The notes beneath the pieces are model-generated. The model did no database searches. It saw only the letters and a program-made list of their open reading frames with translations, and was not told the origin of the DNA. 64,000 nt of DNA from Ruminiclostridium josui JCM 17888 (lineage in GTDB: Bacteria > Bacillota > Clostridia > Acetivibrionales > DSM-1351). Where the stretch lies: positions 2,538,001-2,602,000 of the forward strand of contig NZ_JAGE01000001.1 in assembly GCF_000526495.1 (NCBI RefSeq), in the 5' to 3' direction. Shown piece by piece: positions 47,372-55,608 of this stretch (positions are counted from its first letter, which is position 1; the number at the start of each line of letters is the position of its first letter). Made by a program: the position numbers and the translations under genes.

Positions 47372-48554
47372 TAAAATCTGGATAAATGATTTTGACATAC
47401 AAAGTCCCGTTATACCAATAGGCCGTGATATAACAGATACATTATTCAATCCAAAAGAGAATTGGGTTTCAAAGAGGCAATTTGATTTTGCAGCATTAAT
47501 AGGCCCCTACAGAAAAGATGTTCGTAGAATGAATAGAACCTCTACCTTAGGATATCTTTCTGCTACTTCGATTATGGAAAAAAGCGGGCTTGCAAAAGAA
47601 TCCTTTGACCCATACGGATTTGGCACAGTTTTTTCTACAACCAATGCAAGCTATGAGAGTGTTCTGGCTGTTTTAAACAGCCTATATCAAAAGAGTATAG
47701 AAGATGTTAGCCCGATAAATTTTACATATTCTGTTGGGAATTCGCTGATTTCAGGAATTACTATGAAGTATGGTCTAAAAGGACCAAGTACAATGCTGCC
47801 CTCTACTGAGCCATTATTGGTTGCATCAATGATTTTGGAGCAAGAGGATGCAGAAAGGATTCTTGTTGGTAATTACAATATTTGTTTAGACGATAACCTG
47901 AATTTCTATAGACAGTTTGACTACCTACAGGGTGATGATCAGCATTTCACCGGTATATTAGAGGCTGCAAAGGGAATGGTAATTCGTGAACAGGCAGTAA
48001 GCTTGGTTTTAGAGAGTGATGCTGTACATACCGGAAAGGAAGGCTGTGTTTTAGCCGGTTTGTCAATAAAACGAAAAAAGAAAATAAATAGTACACTTGC
48101 CCAAGGTCAAATGAAGAATATGACTTCCGCATATGATGTAAATAGTTTTGTTGAACTATCTCACTTCTCACCTGAGGATTTTGAAGAAACAATAAAACTT
48201 GCTTTATCTGAAGCAGGAGTAGCAGCGAGTCAAGTAGATGCAGTAATTATGTGTTCTTGCGGGAATCCCGGTCTGGATAATGCAGAATATAAAGCGGTAT
48301 CTTCATTAATTCCTGATGCCAAAATGGTTTCTGTACATGGTATCTTTGGAAGTAACTTTGGAAGTAGTTTTATGTTAAATTGTGCTGTTGCTGTAGCCAG
48401 CCTCCAAAAACAGATGCTACCTCCGTCTGAGGGAGTTATAGACAGTAAGGGCAGATTTACAACTAAAACAGAGTCACTAAACCTCAAAACAGTTCTTGTA
48501 AATGGGTATAACGATTTGGGGAATATGATAACAGGGGTAATAAAATGGAACTAG
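47361..48554 (+). CDS. Ketosynthase-like chain-length factor (KS beta) lacking the active-site Cys
   Basis: This protein of about 397 residues has the thiolase fold, but the nucleophile position reads GPSTMLPSTEPLLVAS with Ser/Thr and no Cys, and the HGT motif is replaced by CSCGNPGLDNAEY. The C-terminal VHGIFGSNFGSSF replaces GHxxGAAG. This is what KS-beta/CLF partners of type II PKS show: they dimerise with KS-alpha and set chain length. It overlaps FabZ by 11-14 nt and the ketoreductase by 10 nt, implying a fixed stoichiometry. Confidence 0.8.
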   Translation: MSCNKIWINDFDIQSPVIPIGRDITDTLFNPKENWVSKRQFDFAALIGPYRKDVRRMNRTSTLGYLSATSIMEKSGLAKESFDPYGFGTVFSTTNASYESVLAVLNSLYQKSIEDVSPINFTYSVGNSLISGITMKYGLKGPSTMLPSTEPLLVASMILEQEDAERILVGNYNICLDDNLNFYRQFDYLQGDDQHFTGILEAAKGMVIREQAVSLVLESDAVHTGKEGCVLAGLSIKRKKKINSTLAQGQMKNMTSAYDVNSFVELSHFSPEDFEETIKLALSEAGVAASQVDAVIMCSCGNPGLDNAEYKAVSSLIPDAKMVSVHGIFGSNFGSSFMLNCAVAVASLQKQMLPPSEGVIDSKGRFTTKTESLNLKTVLVNGYNDLGNMITGVIKWN

Positions 48555-49294
48555 GATTAAAGGGAAAAGTCGTTTTAATAAGCGGAGGTAGCAGAGGAAT
48601 AGGCGAAGCACTGTGTGAAGCCTTTGCAGGTGAAAATTGCAGAATATATTTTCTCTACAAAAGCAATTCTGATTTAGCAAAACAGGTTGAAAAAAGGATT
48701 AAAGAGACATATGACGGAGTATTTATTCAGGGCATTAAAGCAGATATTACGAATTCCTTGGAGTGTGAGTCTGTAACACAGACAATAGTTGATAAAGAAG
48801 GCTCAATTGATATTTTAATAAATAATGCAGGAATTATACAGGATGGATTATTTTTAATGCAAAGCGCAGAAAAGTGGGAGTCAGTGATAAAGACAAACCT
48901 ATTTGGGAATGCAGCTTTAACCTCAGCAGTAGCACTGTCAATGTTTTCAAACCGAAAGGGTAACATTATTAATATATCATCTACAGCCGGAATTATAGGA
49001 GTTAAAGGGCAAACGAACTATTGCGCTGCAAAGGCTGGAATAATAGGCTTTACTAAAGCTCTATCAAAAGAATTAGGAATGAAAAATATCAGAGTAAACG
49101 CAATTGCTCCTGGATATATAGAAACTGATATGACAAGTAATATCAAGAATTTAAAAGATATAAGTACAAACATTCCACTAAGAAGATTAGGACTTCCGCA
49201 TGAAGTTGCCAAAACAGCAGTATTCCTTTCTTCTGATGCTGCCAGTTATATTAATGGAGCAACTATTGTTGTAGATGGCGGTCTAACTGCTTAA
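48545..49294 (+). CDS. FabG-like 3-oxoacyl-ACP reductase
   Basis: This 249-residue short-chain dehydrogenase carries the NADPH loop SGGSRGIGEAL, ILINNAG, the catalytic Ser-Tyr-Lys in NISSTAG and YCAAKAG, and PGYIETDM. It reduces the beta-keto group made by the KS pair. It overlaps the CLF gene by 10 nt. Confidence 0.93.
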   Translation: MELGLKGKVVLISGGSRGIGEALCEAFAGENCRIYFLYKSNSDLAKQVEKRIKETYDGVFIQGIKADITNSLECESVTQTIVDKEGSIDILINNAGIIQDGLFLMQSAEKWESVIKTNLFGNAALTSAVALSMFSNRKGNIINISSTAGIIGVKGQTNYCAAKAGIIGFTKALSKELGMKNIRVNAIAPGYIETDMTSNIKNLKDISTNIPLRRLGLPHEVAKTAVFLSSDAASYINGATIVVDGGLTA

Positions 49295-49317
49295 TAACCA
49301 AAAGTGGGGGGAAGAAA

Positions 49318-52300
49318 ATGCAGGACGAGGAATATTATGATCTTGGAATATCAGGTACATTCAGAACAGCTGTTGATAAGTACAAGAATAATATTGCTAT
49401 ATCAGACGCTGACGGAACTTTAACTTATCAAGAGATGTATGAAATGTCTTTGAGAATAGCTTCACGTTTATCTAAACTTGAGGGGTGGAATAGGGAGGTA
49501 ATAGTTGCTGTAGACCTTCCTAAAAGTAGAGAATTAATATTATTAATGATGGCTATATATCAAGCAGGAGGCGCATTTTTACCTATTGCCAGAACTTCTC
49601 CAAAAATGCGTATGATAAGTATGCTTCAAGATGGAAGGGCAGAAATATTTATATCTGATTCAAATGACAGAATGGACACGTTAGATTTTAATATTAAAAA
49701 AGTTCCTTTATGTAATTTGATAAGTAATCTTATGGAGGAAACCCCTGTTTCGGAAAATATTTCTGAACAAAGAGGAAATAAGTTGGCTTACGTTATGTTT
49801 ACTTCCGGATCAACGGGTAAACCAAAGGGAATTATGGTTTTACAATCAAGTGTGGTGCATATTGCCCGCGCTTGCTACAGCAGATTTTTTGGACTGCCGG
49901 AAGATGCAAGTATTGAGAAGCTCCAAACAATTACTAAAGAATATATAAAAATAGGTATTCTCTGTGAATTTAGTTTTGACCCAAGTGTGGTACAGATGTA
50001 TATGGCGCTGTTTTTTGGTCATTGTGTTGTATTAGTTCCTGATGAAGTAAAGAGATCCCAATGGCAACTCATAGAGTATTGGAAAAATCAGAAGGTGGAT
50101 ATGTGCGACATAACGCCTACTCACCTAAAACATATATTGTTGTACTTTGAAAATGACAGAGAAAAACTATTCTTACCCGGAAATATTGTATCTGTGGGAG
50201 AACCGCTCTCACTAGCTTTACTAAAAAAGTTGTTATCCAGTGGACAGGTGGATAATGTAATTAATGCATATGGCCCCACAGAGGTGTGTGTGTATTGCAA
50301 TGCAAAGGTATATAACAGTAAGGATATTTCCGGAATAAAGCATGTAAGTGTAGGTAAGCCTCTTGATGAATATAGAATTTACATATTGGACCAATATGGA
50401 AAACCCCTTGACCAAGGTGAGATTGGGGAGATTTACACAGCTAGCCGTTTCTTATCTCTGGGGTATATAGGCAGAGAGGACTTAACCCAAAAATCCTTTT
50501 TTAAGGATACTCTTGAGTCCGGGCATATGATGTATAAAACAAATGATTGTGGTAAATTTGATGACACCGGGGAGCTTATATGTCTTGGCAGAAATGACGA
50601 CCAGATTAAGATAAGAGGTCATAGAATAGAGCTGAGTGAAATAGAAAATGTTTTAGTAAACTGCGGACTATTTGAAGAAGTACATGTTTTGGCCAAAGAG
50701 GATGAAGACAGTCAGAAGCAGATTATAGCATTTTACAGGGGTCAGAGAGTAGATGAAGAAACTATAAACAAAAAGCTTGGCGAGTACCTTCCTGAATATA
50801 TGTTACCTAAACTTTTTGTACAGGTTGAAAGATTTATTACCAATACTAACGGTAAACTTGATAAAGCAGATTTACTGAGCAGAATAGAATTTAAAAAAAG
50901 TGTTTCAAACAGTAAGGATGAGAGAAATATTCTTGAACTTTGCAGAAACGTTTTGAATAACGAGGCTGTTTCTATACAGGATAATTTTTTTGAACAAGGA
51001 GCGACCTCTTTGGAGGTATTCGTTTTAAATACCAGGATTTATCAAGAGTGGGGTGTGGTACTGAATAATAGCCTGCTTTACGAATGTGAAACAATTGAGC
51101 AAATAGGAAATTTAATTCAAAGTGAGTTAAACAAATCACATTCTGATACGAGTAATATAATAAATAAAGAAGAAGCGGTTAAAGCTACAGAATTTCAATG
51201 TAAAATATTACGAAGCGAAAATCAGCTATACAAGAATAAAAGTTTTGATAAATTTTCTAAAAAGTTTCCACCATTTAATGTAGTGTACCGTGTCTCACAT
51301 TCCAATTACCTAGAAAATGAACAATTTAAATCAGCTATAGAGAGTATGAGTGAGAGACATCGTATTTTACGCAGCAGGTTTTATTCAAATAATGGCAATG
51401 TATGGATAAAAAGTGAAAATAAGGCAGTAACTGACTATTCCTATCTTGTAGTAGATGATATAGAGAAAGTAGACTTTTATGACTATATAAGAAGATTTAT
51501 TTGTACAGAGTTGCCATTATTCCAGGTCTTGCTCTTTGAGGACAGAAATAAAAATCAGGAGATTTTATTAAATTTTCATCATGGGATATTTGATTACTTG
51601 TCATTATCTATATTTTTAAATGAAATATTTATGCTGTATTACAATATGCAACTACCACCGTACAATTATGATTTTTATGAATATAGAAAAGAGTTAGTTA
51701 AGTCTGATAATGCATTATTGCAAGAGTTTTGGAATAAGTACCTGCAAAATCGCCCAAAATCCGTTGGATTCCCCGGAGATGGGGAAAATAAGAGGATGAA
51801 AATTAAAAAGGATGAAACATTTTCAGGTATAAAGCATGAACTAAACAATGATGAAATTATAGTTTTGAGAAAAATATGCAAGGAAATGAAAATAAGCTTA
51901 TTTAATCTTACATCTACAGTATTAGCACAGATTCTTTATGAAAGTACGGGGCAGTCGGATATTTGTATTGGAACAATTCAACACGGGCGAATGCAGCAGT
52001 TGTCAGGAGTTAGTAACAGTATTGGTTTATTTGCAGAATTAATACCTCTTCGTTTTATGTTCCACAGTAATCAATCTGTACAAGACAAGTTACTAATTCA
52101 ACAAAAACTACTGGACCAGACATTGAAAAATCAAGGTTTAGGGATGCATGATTTTTATTTAATGCAAGATTTTGAGGAGAGGCTTAAAGGAGACTACTTC
52201 AAAGTTGTAATAAATTACCATACAGACTATAGGAGTGTATTGCCACAAGGAAAAGGTGATTTGTGTGCAGTGGAAATCGGCCAATATGCCGAGTCAATCC

Positions 52301-52491
52301 CTTTGTACATTCAGATTACTGAACATAAAGACAGTATGACACTTTACTTCCTATTTGCCGACTCTATATATTTGGATAGTGATAAAAAGAGAATTTCGGA
52401 AGAGTATTTATCATGCTTAGAAAAATGGCTAAAGTGTTTGACAAACGAGCGGTGGGATAGGAGTAACAATGGAAACCTCACTAGGGGATAA
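49318..52491 (+). CDS. Nonribosomal peptide synthetase, A-T-C module
   Basis: This 1057-residue protein has an adenylation domain (about 10-525) with A3 YVMFTSGSTGKPKG, A5 NAYGPTEVC, A7 YKTNDCGKF, A8 GRNDDQIKIRGHRIEL and A10 NTNGKLDK. A thiolation domain (about 540-620) carries the pantetheine Ser564 in GATSLEVF, and a condensation domain (about 650-1045) has HHGIFDY (H754-D759, HHxxxD). The order A-T-C is unusual for a stand-alone protein: the tethered amino acid acts as donor for an acceptor amine supplied in trans, or the C domain takes acyl from the ACP. The loaded amino acid cannot be read reliably. No thioesterase domain is fused. Confidence 0.9.
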   Translation: MQDEEYYDLGISGTFRTAVDKYKNNIAISDADGTLTYQEMYEMSLRIASRLSKLEGWNREVIVAVDLPKSRELILLMMAIYQAGGAFLPIARTSPKMRMISMLQDGRAEIFISDSNDRMDTLDFNIKKVPLCNLISNLMEETPVSENISEQRGNKLAYVMFTSGSTGKPKGIMVLQSSVVHIARACYSRFFGLPEDASIEKLQTITKEYIKIGILCEFSFDPSVVQMYMALFFGHCVVLVPDEVKRSQWQLIEYWKNQKVDMCDITPTHLKHILLYFENDREKLFLPGNIVSVGEPLSLALLKKLLSSGQVDNVINAYGPTEVCVYCNAKVYNSKDISGIKHVSVGKPLDEYRIYILDQYGKPLDQGEIGEIYTASRFLSLGYIGREDLTQKSFFKDTLESGHMMYKTNDCGKFDDTGELICLGRNDDQIKIRGHRIELSEIENVLVNCGLFEEVHVLAKEDEDSQKQIIAFYRGQRVDEETINKKLGEYLPEYMLPKLFVQVERFITNTNGKLDKADLLSRIEFKKSVSNSKDERNILELCRNVLNNEAVSIQDNFFEQGATSLEVFVLNTRIYQEWGVVLNNSLLYECETIEQIGNLIQSELNKSHSDTSNIINKEEAVKATEFQCKILRSENQLYKNKSFDKFSKKFPPFNVVYRVSHSNYLENEQFKSAIESMSERHRILRSRFYSNNGNVWIKSENKAVTDYSYLVVDDIEKVDFYDYIRRFICTELPLFQVLLFEDRNKNQEILLNFHHGIFDYLSLSIFLNEIFMLYYNMQLPPYNYDFYEYRKELVKSDNALLQEFWNKYLQNRPKSVGFPGDGENKRMKIKKDETFSGIKHELNNDEIIVLRKICKEMKISLFNLTSTVLAQILYESTGQSDICIGTIQHGRMQQLSGVSNSIGLFAELIPLRFMFHSNQSVQDKLLIQQKLLDQTLKNQGLGMHDFYLMQDFEERLKGDYFKVVINYHTDYRSVLPQGKGDLCAVEIGQYAESIPLYIQITEHKDSMTLYFLFADSIYLDSDKKRISEEYLSCLEKWLKCLTNERWDRSNNGNLTRG

Positions 52492-53191
52492 GGTTGTAGT
52501 GTATTTATTGGATGTCAGAGAGTTTAATGATAAAGAGTGGCATTTTTATAAATCAAAAAGCACGTGGCTACCGGGCTCTTGCCGGCAAAAGATAGAAAAA
52601 AACCTGCACAAAACTAATAGGAACCTTAGCTTAATGGGATGGATTCTTTTCCTTATGTTTGTTGGGTACCCATTAGGTATAAAGGAGGATAAAAAAATAC
52701 AATTTGGAAAATATGGCAAGCCCTATATATTAAACAGTAATATTCATTTTAACATAAGCCATAGTTACCCTTGGGTTTGTTTAGCAACTTCTTACACGAG
52801 TGTTGGGGTTGATATTGAATGTAAATCTGTTTCAGACCCATGCCAGGTACTTGATAAATTCTCGGACAAGGAGAAGGCGTGGCTTGTAGGGGAGAGTGCA
52901 GATAATCCGGAGGTAATGAAAGGTCGATTTAGGATGCTGTGGAGTGCAAAGGAGGCTTGGCTGAAATATCTGGGCTGTGGTCTGAAAGGTATAGGTATGG
53001 AATTACCGTTCGCACTTACTGCTTCCGGCGGTTTATATAATAGTGTTGACCAGGATGGAAAAAAGCTTTATCTTAATCAGAATTTATTGTCTGATAAAGA
53101 GGTATTAAGTATATGTTGCGAATCGGAGGCCTGTGAGTTAAAGAATATAACTGCTGTGGAAATAAAGAAGTTCTTTATGAATTGGGAGTGA
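52469..53191 (+). CDS. Sfp-type 4'-phosphopantetheinyl transferase
   Basis: This 240-residue protein carries the Mg/CoA motifs GVDIECK and FRMLWSAKEAWLKYLG (WxxKEA), plus FNISHSYPW. It activates carrier domains, here the stand-alone ACP and the NRPS T domain. The gene overlaps the NRPS end by 23 nt, so the two are translationally coupled. A cluster-borne PPTase supports the view that the operon works as a self-contained carrier-protein pathway. Confidence 0.93.
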   Translation: METSLGDKVVVYLLDVREFNDKEWHFYKSKSTWLPGSCRQKIEKNLHKTNRNLSLMGWILFLMFVGYPLGIKEDKKIQFGKYGKPYILNSNIHFNISHSYPWVCLATSYTSVGVDIECKSVSDPCQVLDKFSDKEKAWLVGESADNPEVMKGRFRMLWSAKEAWLKYLGCGLKGIGMELPFALTASGGLYNSVDQDGKKLYLNQNLLSDKEVLSICCESEACELKNITAVEIKKFFMNWE

Positions 53192-53194
53192 TAT

Positions 53195-53716
53195 ATGATG
53201 CTGATATCTACACATTGTATTGAACATACAGTAACTTTTTCGGAATGTGATTATTTTGGAACGGTCAAGAACTCTAGCTGTTTGTGCTGGTTTGAGGATG
53301 CCCGTTTTCAGATTAGCCTGATAGCCGGAATACAGGGATATTTTTTACCGGAGCATAGGAGTCAGACAACACTCGATAAACAACCAAATGACACTGAAGA
53401 ATACTATACTATGCCTGTTCTTCAAAATAGCTTGGAGTCATATAAAGAGATACGGTTCGGAACAGAGATTCTGGTTCATACATGGTTAGAAATGCCGATA
53501 GCTGCGTATTGTGTGTTTCATCATTATATAACCTCAAAGGATTGTAAGACTGTTTTTTACAAGTGTGATACCACAATTGGTCTTGTAGGACAAAAATCGG
53601 GCTTAATTAAAGATATGCCAAATGATATGTACAATAGAATAATTTATTTTATAAAAGATATTCAAAACGAATTTTCAAAATACAATCTGGAGATAGATGA
53701 AAATGAAGGATTTTGA
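53195..53716 (+). CDS. 4HBT-type hotdog thioesterase (first)
   Basis: This 173-residue protein has the 4-hydroxybenzoyl-CoA-thioesterase-like start, VTFSECDYFGTVKNSSCLCWFEDARFQ; the Asp of CDYFG is the usual catalytic acid. Similar proteins release acyl chains from ACP in aryl-polyene and type II PKS clusters. It overlaps the next thioesterase gene by 20 nt. A non-hydrolytic acyl-transfer role is possible. Confidence 0.8.
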   Translation: MMLISTHCIEHTVTFSECDYFGTVKNSSCLCWFEDARFQISLIAGIQGYFLPEHRSQTTLDKQPNDTEEYYTMPVLQNSLESYKEIRFGTEILVHTWLEMPIAAYCVFHHYITSKDCKTVFYKCDTTIGLVGQKSGLIKDMPNDMYNRIIYFIKDIQNEFSKYNLEIDENEGF

Positions 53717-54062
53717 AGTCGAAATGACTACCGGGATATTTGATTGTGATGCCTATAAAATAGTGCACAATGCCAGATATATTGAATGGTATGAACAGGC
53801 GCTTTATATGTACTGGACGGAAAAACTAGGTGCTGACTGCTGGGAAAATACAAGGTTAAAAATTAAGAAAATACGATGCAGATATATTAGTGCTTTAAAA
53901 TTCAATGATGAATTTAAAATCATAACAACTCTATCAAGCGATAAAACTGATGACAATAAGTACCATTTTAAACAAAAAATAGTTAAATTAATAACCTTAC
54001 AGACTGTTAGTATCAGTCAGGGGATTGTTTGCATAAATTGCAGGAAAGAAGTGCAACTATGA
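53697..54062 (+). CDS. 4HBT-type hotdog thioesterase (second)
   Basis: This 121-residue hotdog protein has MTTGIFDCDAYKIVHNARYIEWYEQAL, with the Asp and the HNARY turn of the 4HBT family. It is slightly short at the C-terminus (usual 130-140). It overlaps both neighbours: 20 nt upstream and an ATGA overlap downstream. The pair of thioesterases may act as a heteromer or on different acyl groups. Confidence 0.78.
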   Translation: MKMKDFEVEMTTGIFDCDAYKIVHNARYIEWYEQALYMYWTEKLGADCWENTRLKIKKIRCRYISALKFNDEFKIITTLSSDKTDDNKYHFKQKIVKLITLQTVSISQGIVCINCRKEVQL

Positions 54063-54796
54063 AAATATTATTATTCAACTGCAGTATAAAAAAGAAAGCC
54101 AGTAGAAGTTTAAAGATTGCAAATTCATTTATTGAGGGGTTAAACCAAAATATAAATATAAGAGAAGAAATACAAGTAAATGAAATAACACTTTATGATA
54201 AGAACATAAATGATTGTAGGTGCTGTTACTACTGCTGGTGCGAAGAAGCATCAGGCAAATGTATACAAAAAGATGATATGCGGGATTTACTTAAAGAGTA
54301 TATAGACAGTGATTTAGTAATTTGGAGTTTTCCACTGCTTTTCTTTAGTTTTCCTGCTGCTATGAAAAAATTTATTGAGAGAACCTTTCCCTTGTACACA
54401 TGGCAAAAACATAGGGAAGGTGATTACTACATTCAGTCTAGTCGATATCCAAAGTTATTAAATCGCAGAGAGGTATTTATATCAACTTGCGGTTACCCTC
54501 ATCGCACAAACAACTATGAACCGGTGGATGAAACATTAAGAATACTTTTTGGAGATAAGGCCGATAGAATTTTTTGTACACAAGGAACTCTTTTTGATGA
54601 AGAAAGATTTGAAAAAATAGTTAAGCGATACTTAGAAGCAGCCAAAAATGCGGGTAAAAACTACTCTCTTAAAGACGGGATAACAAAAAAGGACAATGAC
54701 AGATTGTCTCAACAATTTTTAATAGAAGAATTATATTATGAAGAGTCTAAAAGAAACAACAAGTGGTTAATCAGGAAGGACTACCTTAATTTTTAG
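54059..54796 (+). CDS. Flavodoxin-fold NADPH-dependent FMN reductase
   Basis: This protein of about 245 residues starts at ATG 54059 in an ATGA overlap. It has KILLFNCSIKKKASRSLKIA (FMN phosphate loop) and a Cys-rich patch NDCRCCYYCWCEEASGKC (about 56-74), then SFPLLFFSFPAAMKKFIER. It is related to iron-sulfur flavoprotein and WrbA/NADPH-FMN reductases; the Cys patch may hold an Fe-S cluster. It could reduce the radical SAM enzyme's clusters or act on the peptide thiols. It is the last enzyme before the precursor genes. Confidence 0.78.
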   Translation: MKILLFNCSIKKKASRSLKIANSFIEGLNQNINIREEIQVNEITLYDKNINDCRCCYYCWCEEASGKCIQKDDMRDLLKEYIDSDLVIWSFPLLFFSFPAAMKKFIERTFPLYTWQKHREGDYYIQSSRYPKLLNRREVFISTCGYPHRTNNYEPVDETLRILFGDKADRIFCTQGTLFDEERFEKIVKRYLEAAKNAGKNYSLKDGITKKDNDRLSQQFLIEELYYEESKRNNKWLIRKDYLNF

Positions 54797-54835
54797 GTTT
54801 AAAATATATTCTTTTGCGAAAGGAGGATATAAAAT

Positions 54836-54949
54836 ATGGACATCAAAAAACTCGAAATGGATTTAAATGAAGTTGAATTCAACTTCAATGTAGAGGACCT
54901 TGAGGATGTAGTAACTCCAGGTAGCGGATTTGGTTGTGCGTGCAGCTAA
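54836..54949 (+). CDS. RiPP precursor peptide 1 (tip GCACS)
   Basis: This 37-residue peptide is translated from ATG 54836 behind AAAGGAGGA. The acidic leader (KLEMDLNEVEFNFNVEDLED) is followed by VVTPGSGFGCACS. The L-E-x-V-x-x-P-G/S-G stretch looks like a double-glycine-type cleavage region, so the core may be only SGFGCACS or FGCACS. It begins 39 nt after the reductase. The two Cys are the obvious targets for the radical SAM enzyme or for acylation. I know no described family with this exact core. Confidence 0.85.
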   Translation: MDIKKLEMDLNEVEFNFNVEDLEDVVTPGSGFGCACS

Positions 54950-55008
54950 TCCAAATTGTACGGCTTTAAGAAAATCAAATTATTAATAAACGAAAGGGGG
55001 ATAAGATT

Positions 55009-55125
55009 ATGGAAAACATGAGAAAACTGGAAATGGACTTAAATGAAGTTGAGTTCAATTTCGACGTAGAAGATCTAGAGGACATTGTAACACCAGGTAG
55101 TGGATTTGGTTGTAATTGTAATTAA
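55009..55125 (+). CDS. RiPP precursor peptide 2 (tip GCNCN)
   Basis: This 38-residue peptide has a leader nearly identical to peptide 1 (RKLEMDLNEVEFNFDVEDLE) and the C-terminus IVTPGSGFGCNCN. It has a CGAAAGGGGGATAAG ribosome site shared with peptide 3, showing local duplication. The changes between copies fall in the first few residues and at the X of C-X-C and the last residue, which is how RiPP core variation looks. Confidence 0.85.
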   Translation: MENMRKLEMDLNEVEFNFDVEDLEDIVTPGSGFGCNCN

Positions 55126-55174
55126 TACATATTTAAGAAAACAGGATTATTATAAACGAAAGGGGGATAAGAAT

Positions 55175-55288
55175 ATGAAGGACATCAAAAAACTCGAAAT
55201 GGATTTAAATGAAGTTGAATTCAATTTCAATGTTGAAGACCTGGAGGATGTAGTAACACCAGGAAGCGGTTTTGGTTGTGACTGCTAA
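55175..55288 (+). CDS. RiPP precursor peptide 3 (tip GCDC)
   Basis: This 37-residue peptide has the same leader as the other two (KKLEMDLNEVEFNFNVEDLE) and ends VVTPGSGFGCDC with no residue after the last Cys. It shares with peptide 2 the upstream stretch TATAAACGAAAGGGGGATAAG, apart from the first bases. Three copies in tandem at about 170-nt spacing suggest either a mixed product or a multi-component peptide. An in-frame TTG extension upstream (55100) is not needed. Confidence 0.85.
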   Translation: MKDIKKLEMDLNEVEFNFNVEDLEDVVTPGSGFGCDC

Positions 55289-55372
55289 TTTCTAGTATAT
55301 TAAGGTAGTCCTTATAAATGCAATTTTTAATATATCATCGGAGTGGACTAAAATGAGGTATAGAAAATTAAT

Positions 55373-55483
55373 TTGGAAACTAATAGATTAATTTTACGTC
55401 CATGGGAAGAAGAGGATGCTGAAGAATTATACAAATTTGCAAAAGGCCAAAGAGTAGGGCCAAAACCTATGAGGTTGTACTAA
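55373..55483 (+). pseudogene. GNAT acetyltransferase N-terminal remnant
   Basis: A 36-codon frame from TTG 55373 reads [19 protein letters not shown], the typical start of RimJ/RimL-type GNAT acetyltransferases, then stops. The next ~100 bp give only scraps. The rest of the gene is deleted. It could once have been an N-acetyl tailoring or immunity gene of the cluster. Confidence 0.6.
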
Positions 55484-55608
55484 AAGATAATGAAGTAATG
55501 ACATATATGTTAAAAGCATTACAAAAGTGCAGTGGAAGGAACTTTGCTTGAAAAGGTAGAAATAATACAATATTTGGTATATAATCCTTTAACAGGGGGG
55601 CGAATTTA

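Noticed and set aside
54836-55288. Precursors as members of the known SCIFF or Clo7bot Cys-rich peptide families
   Set aside because: Only two Cys per peptide, at the extreme C-terminus, and a different leader; those families have several spread Cys.
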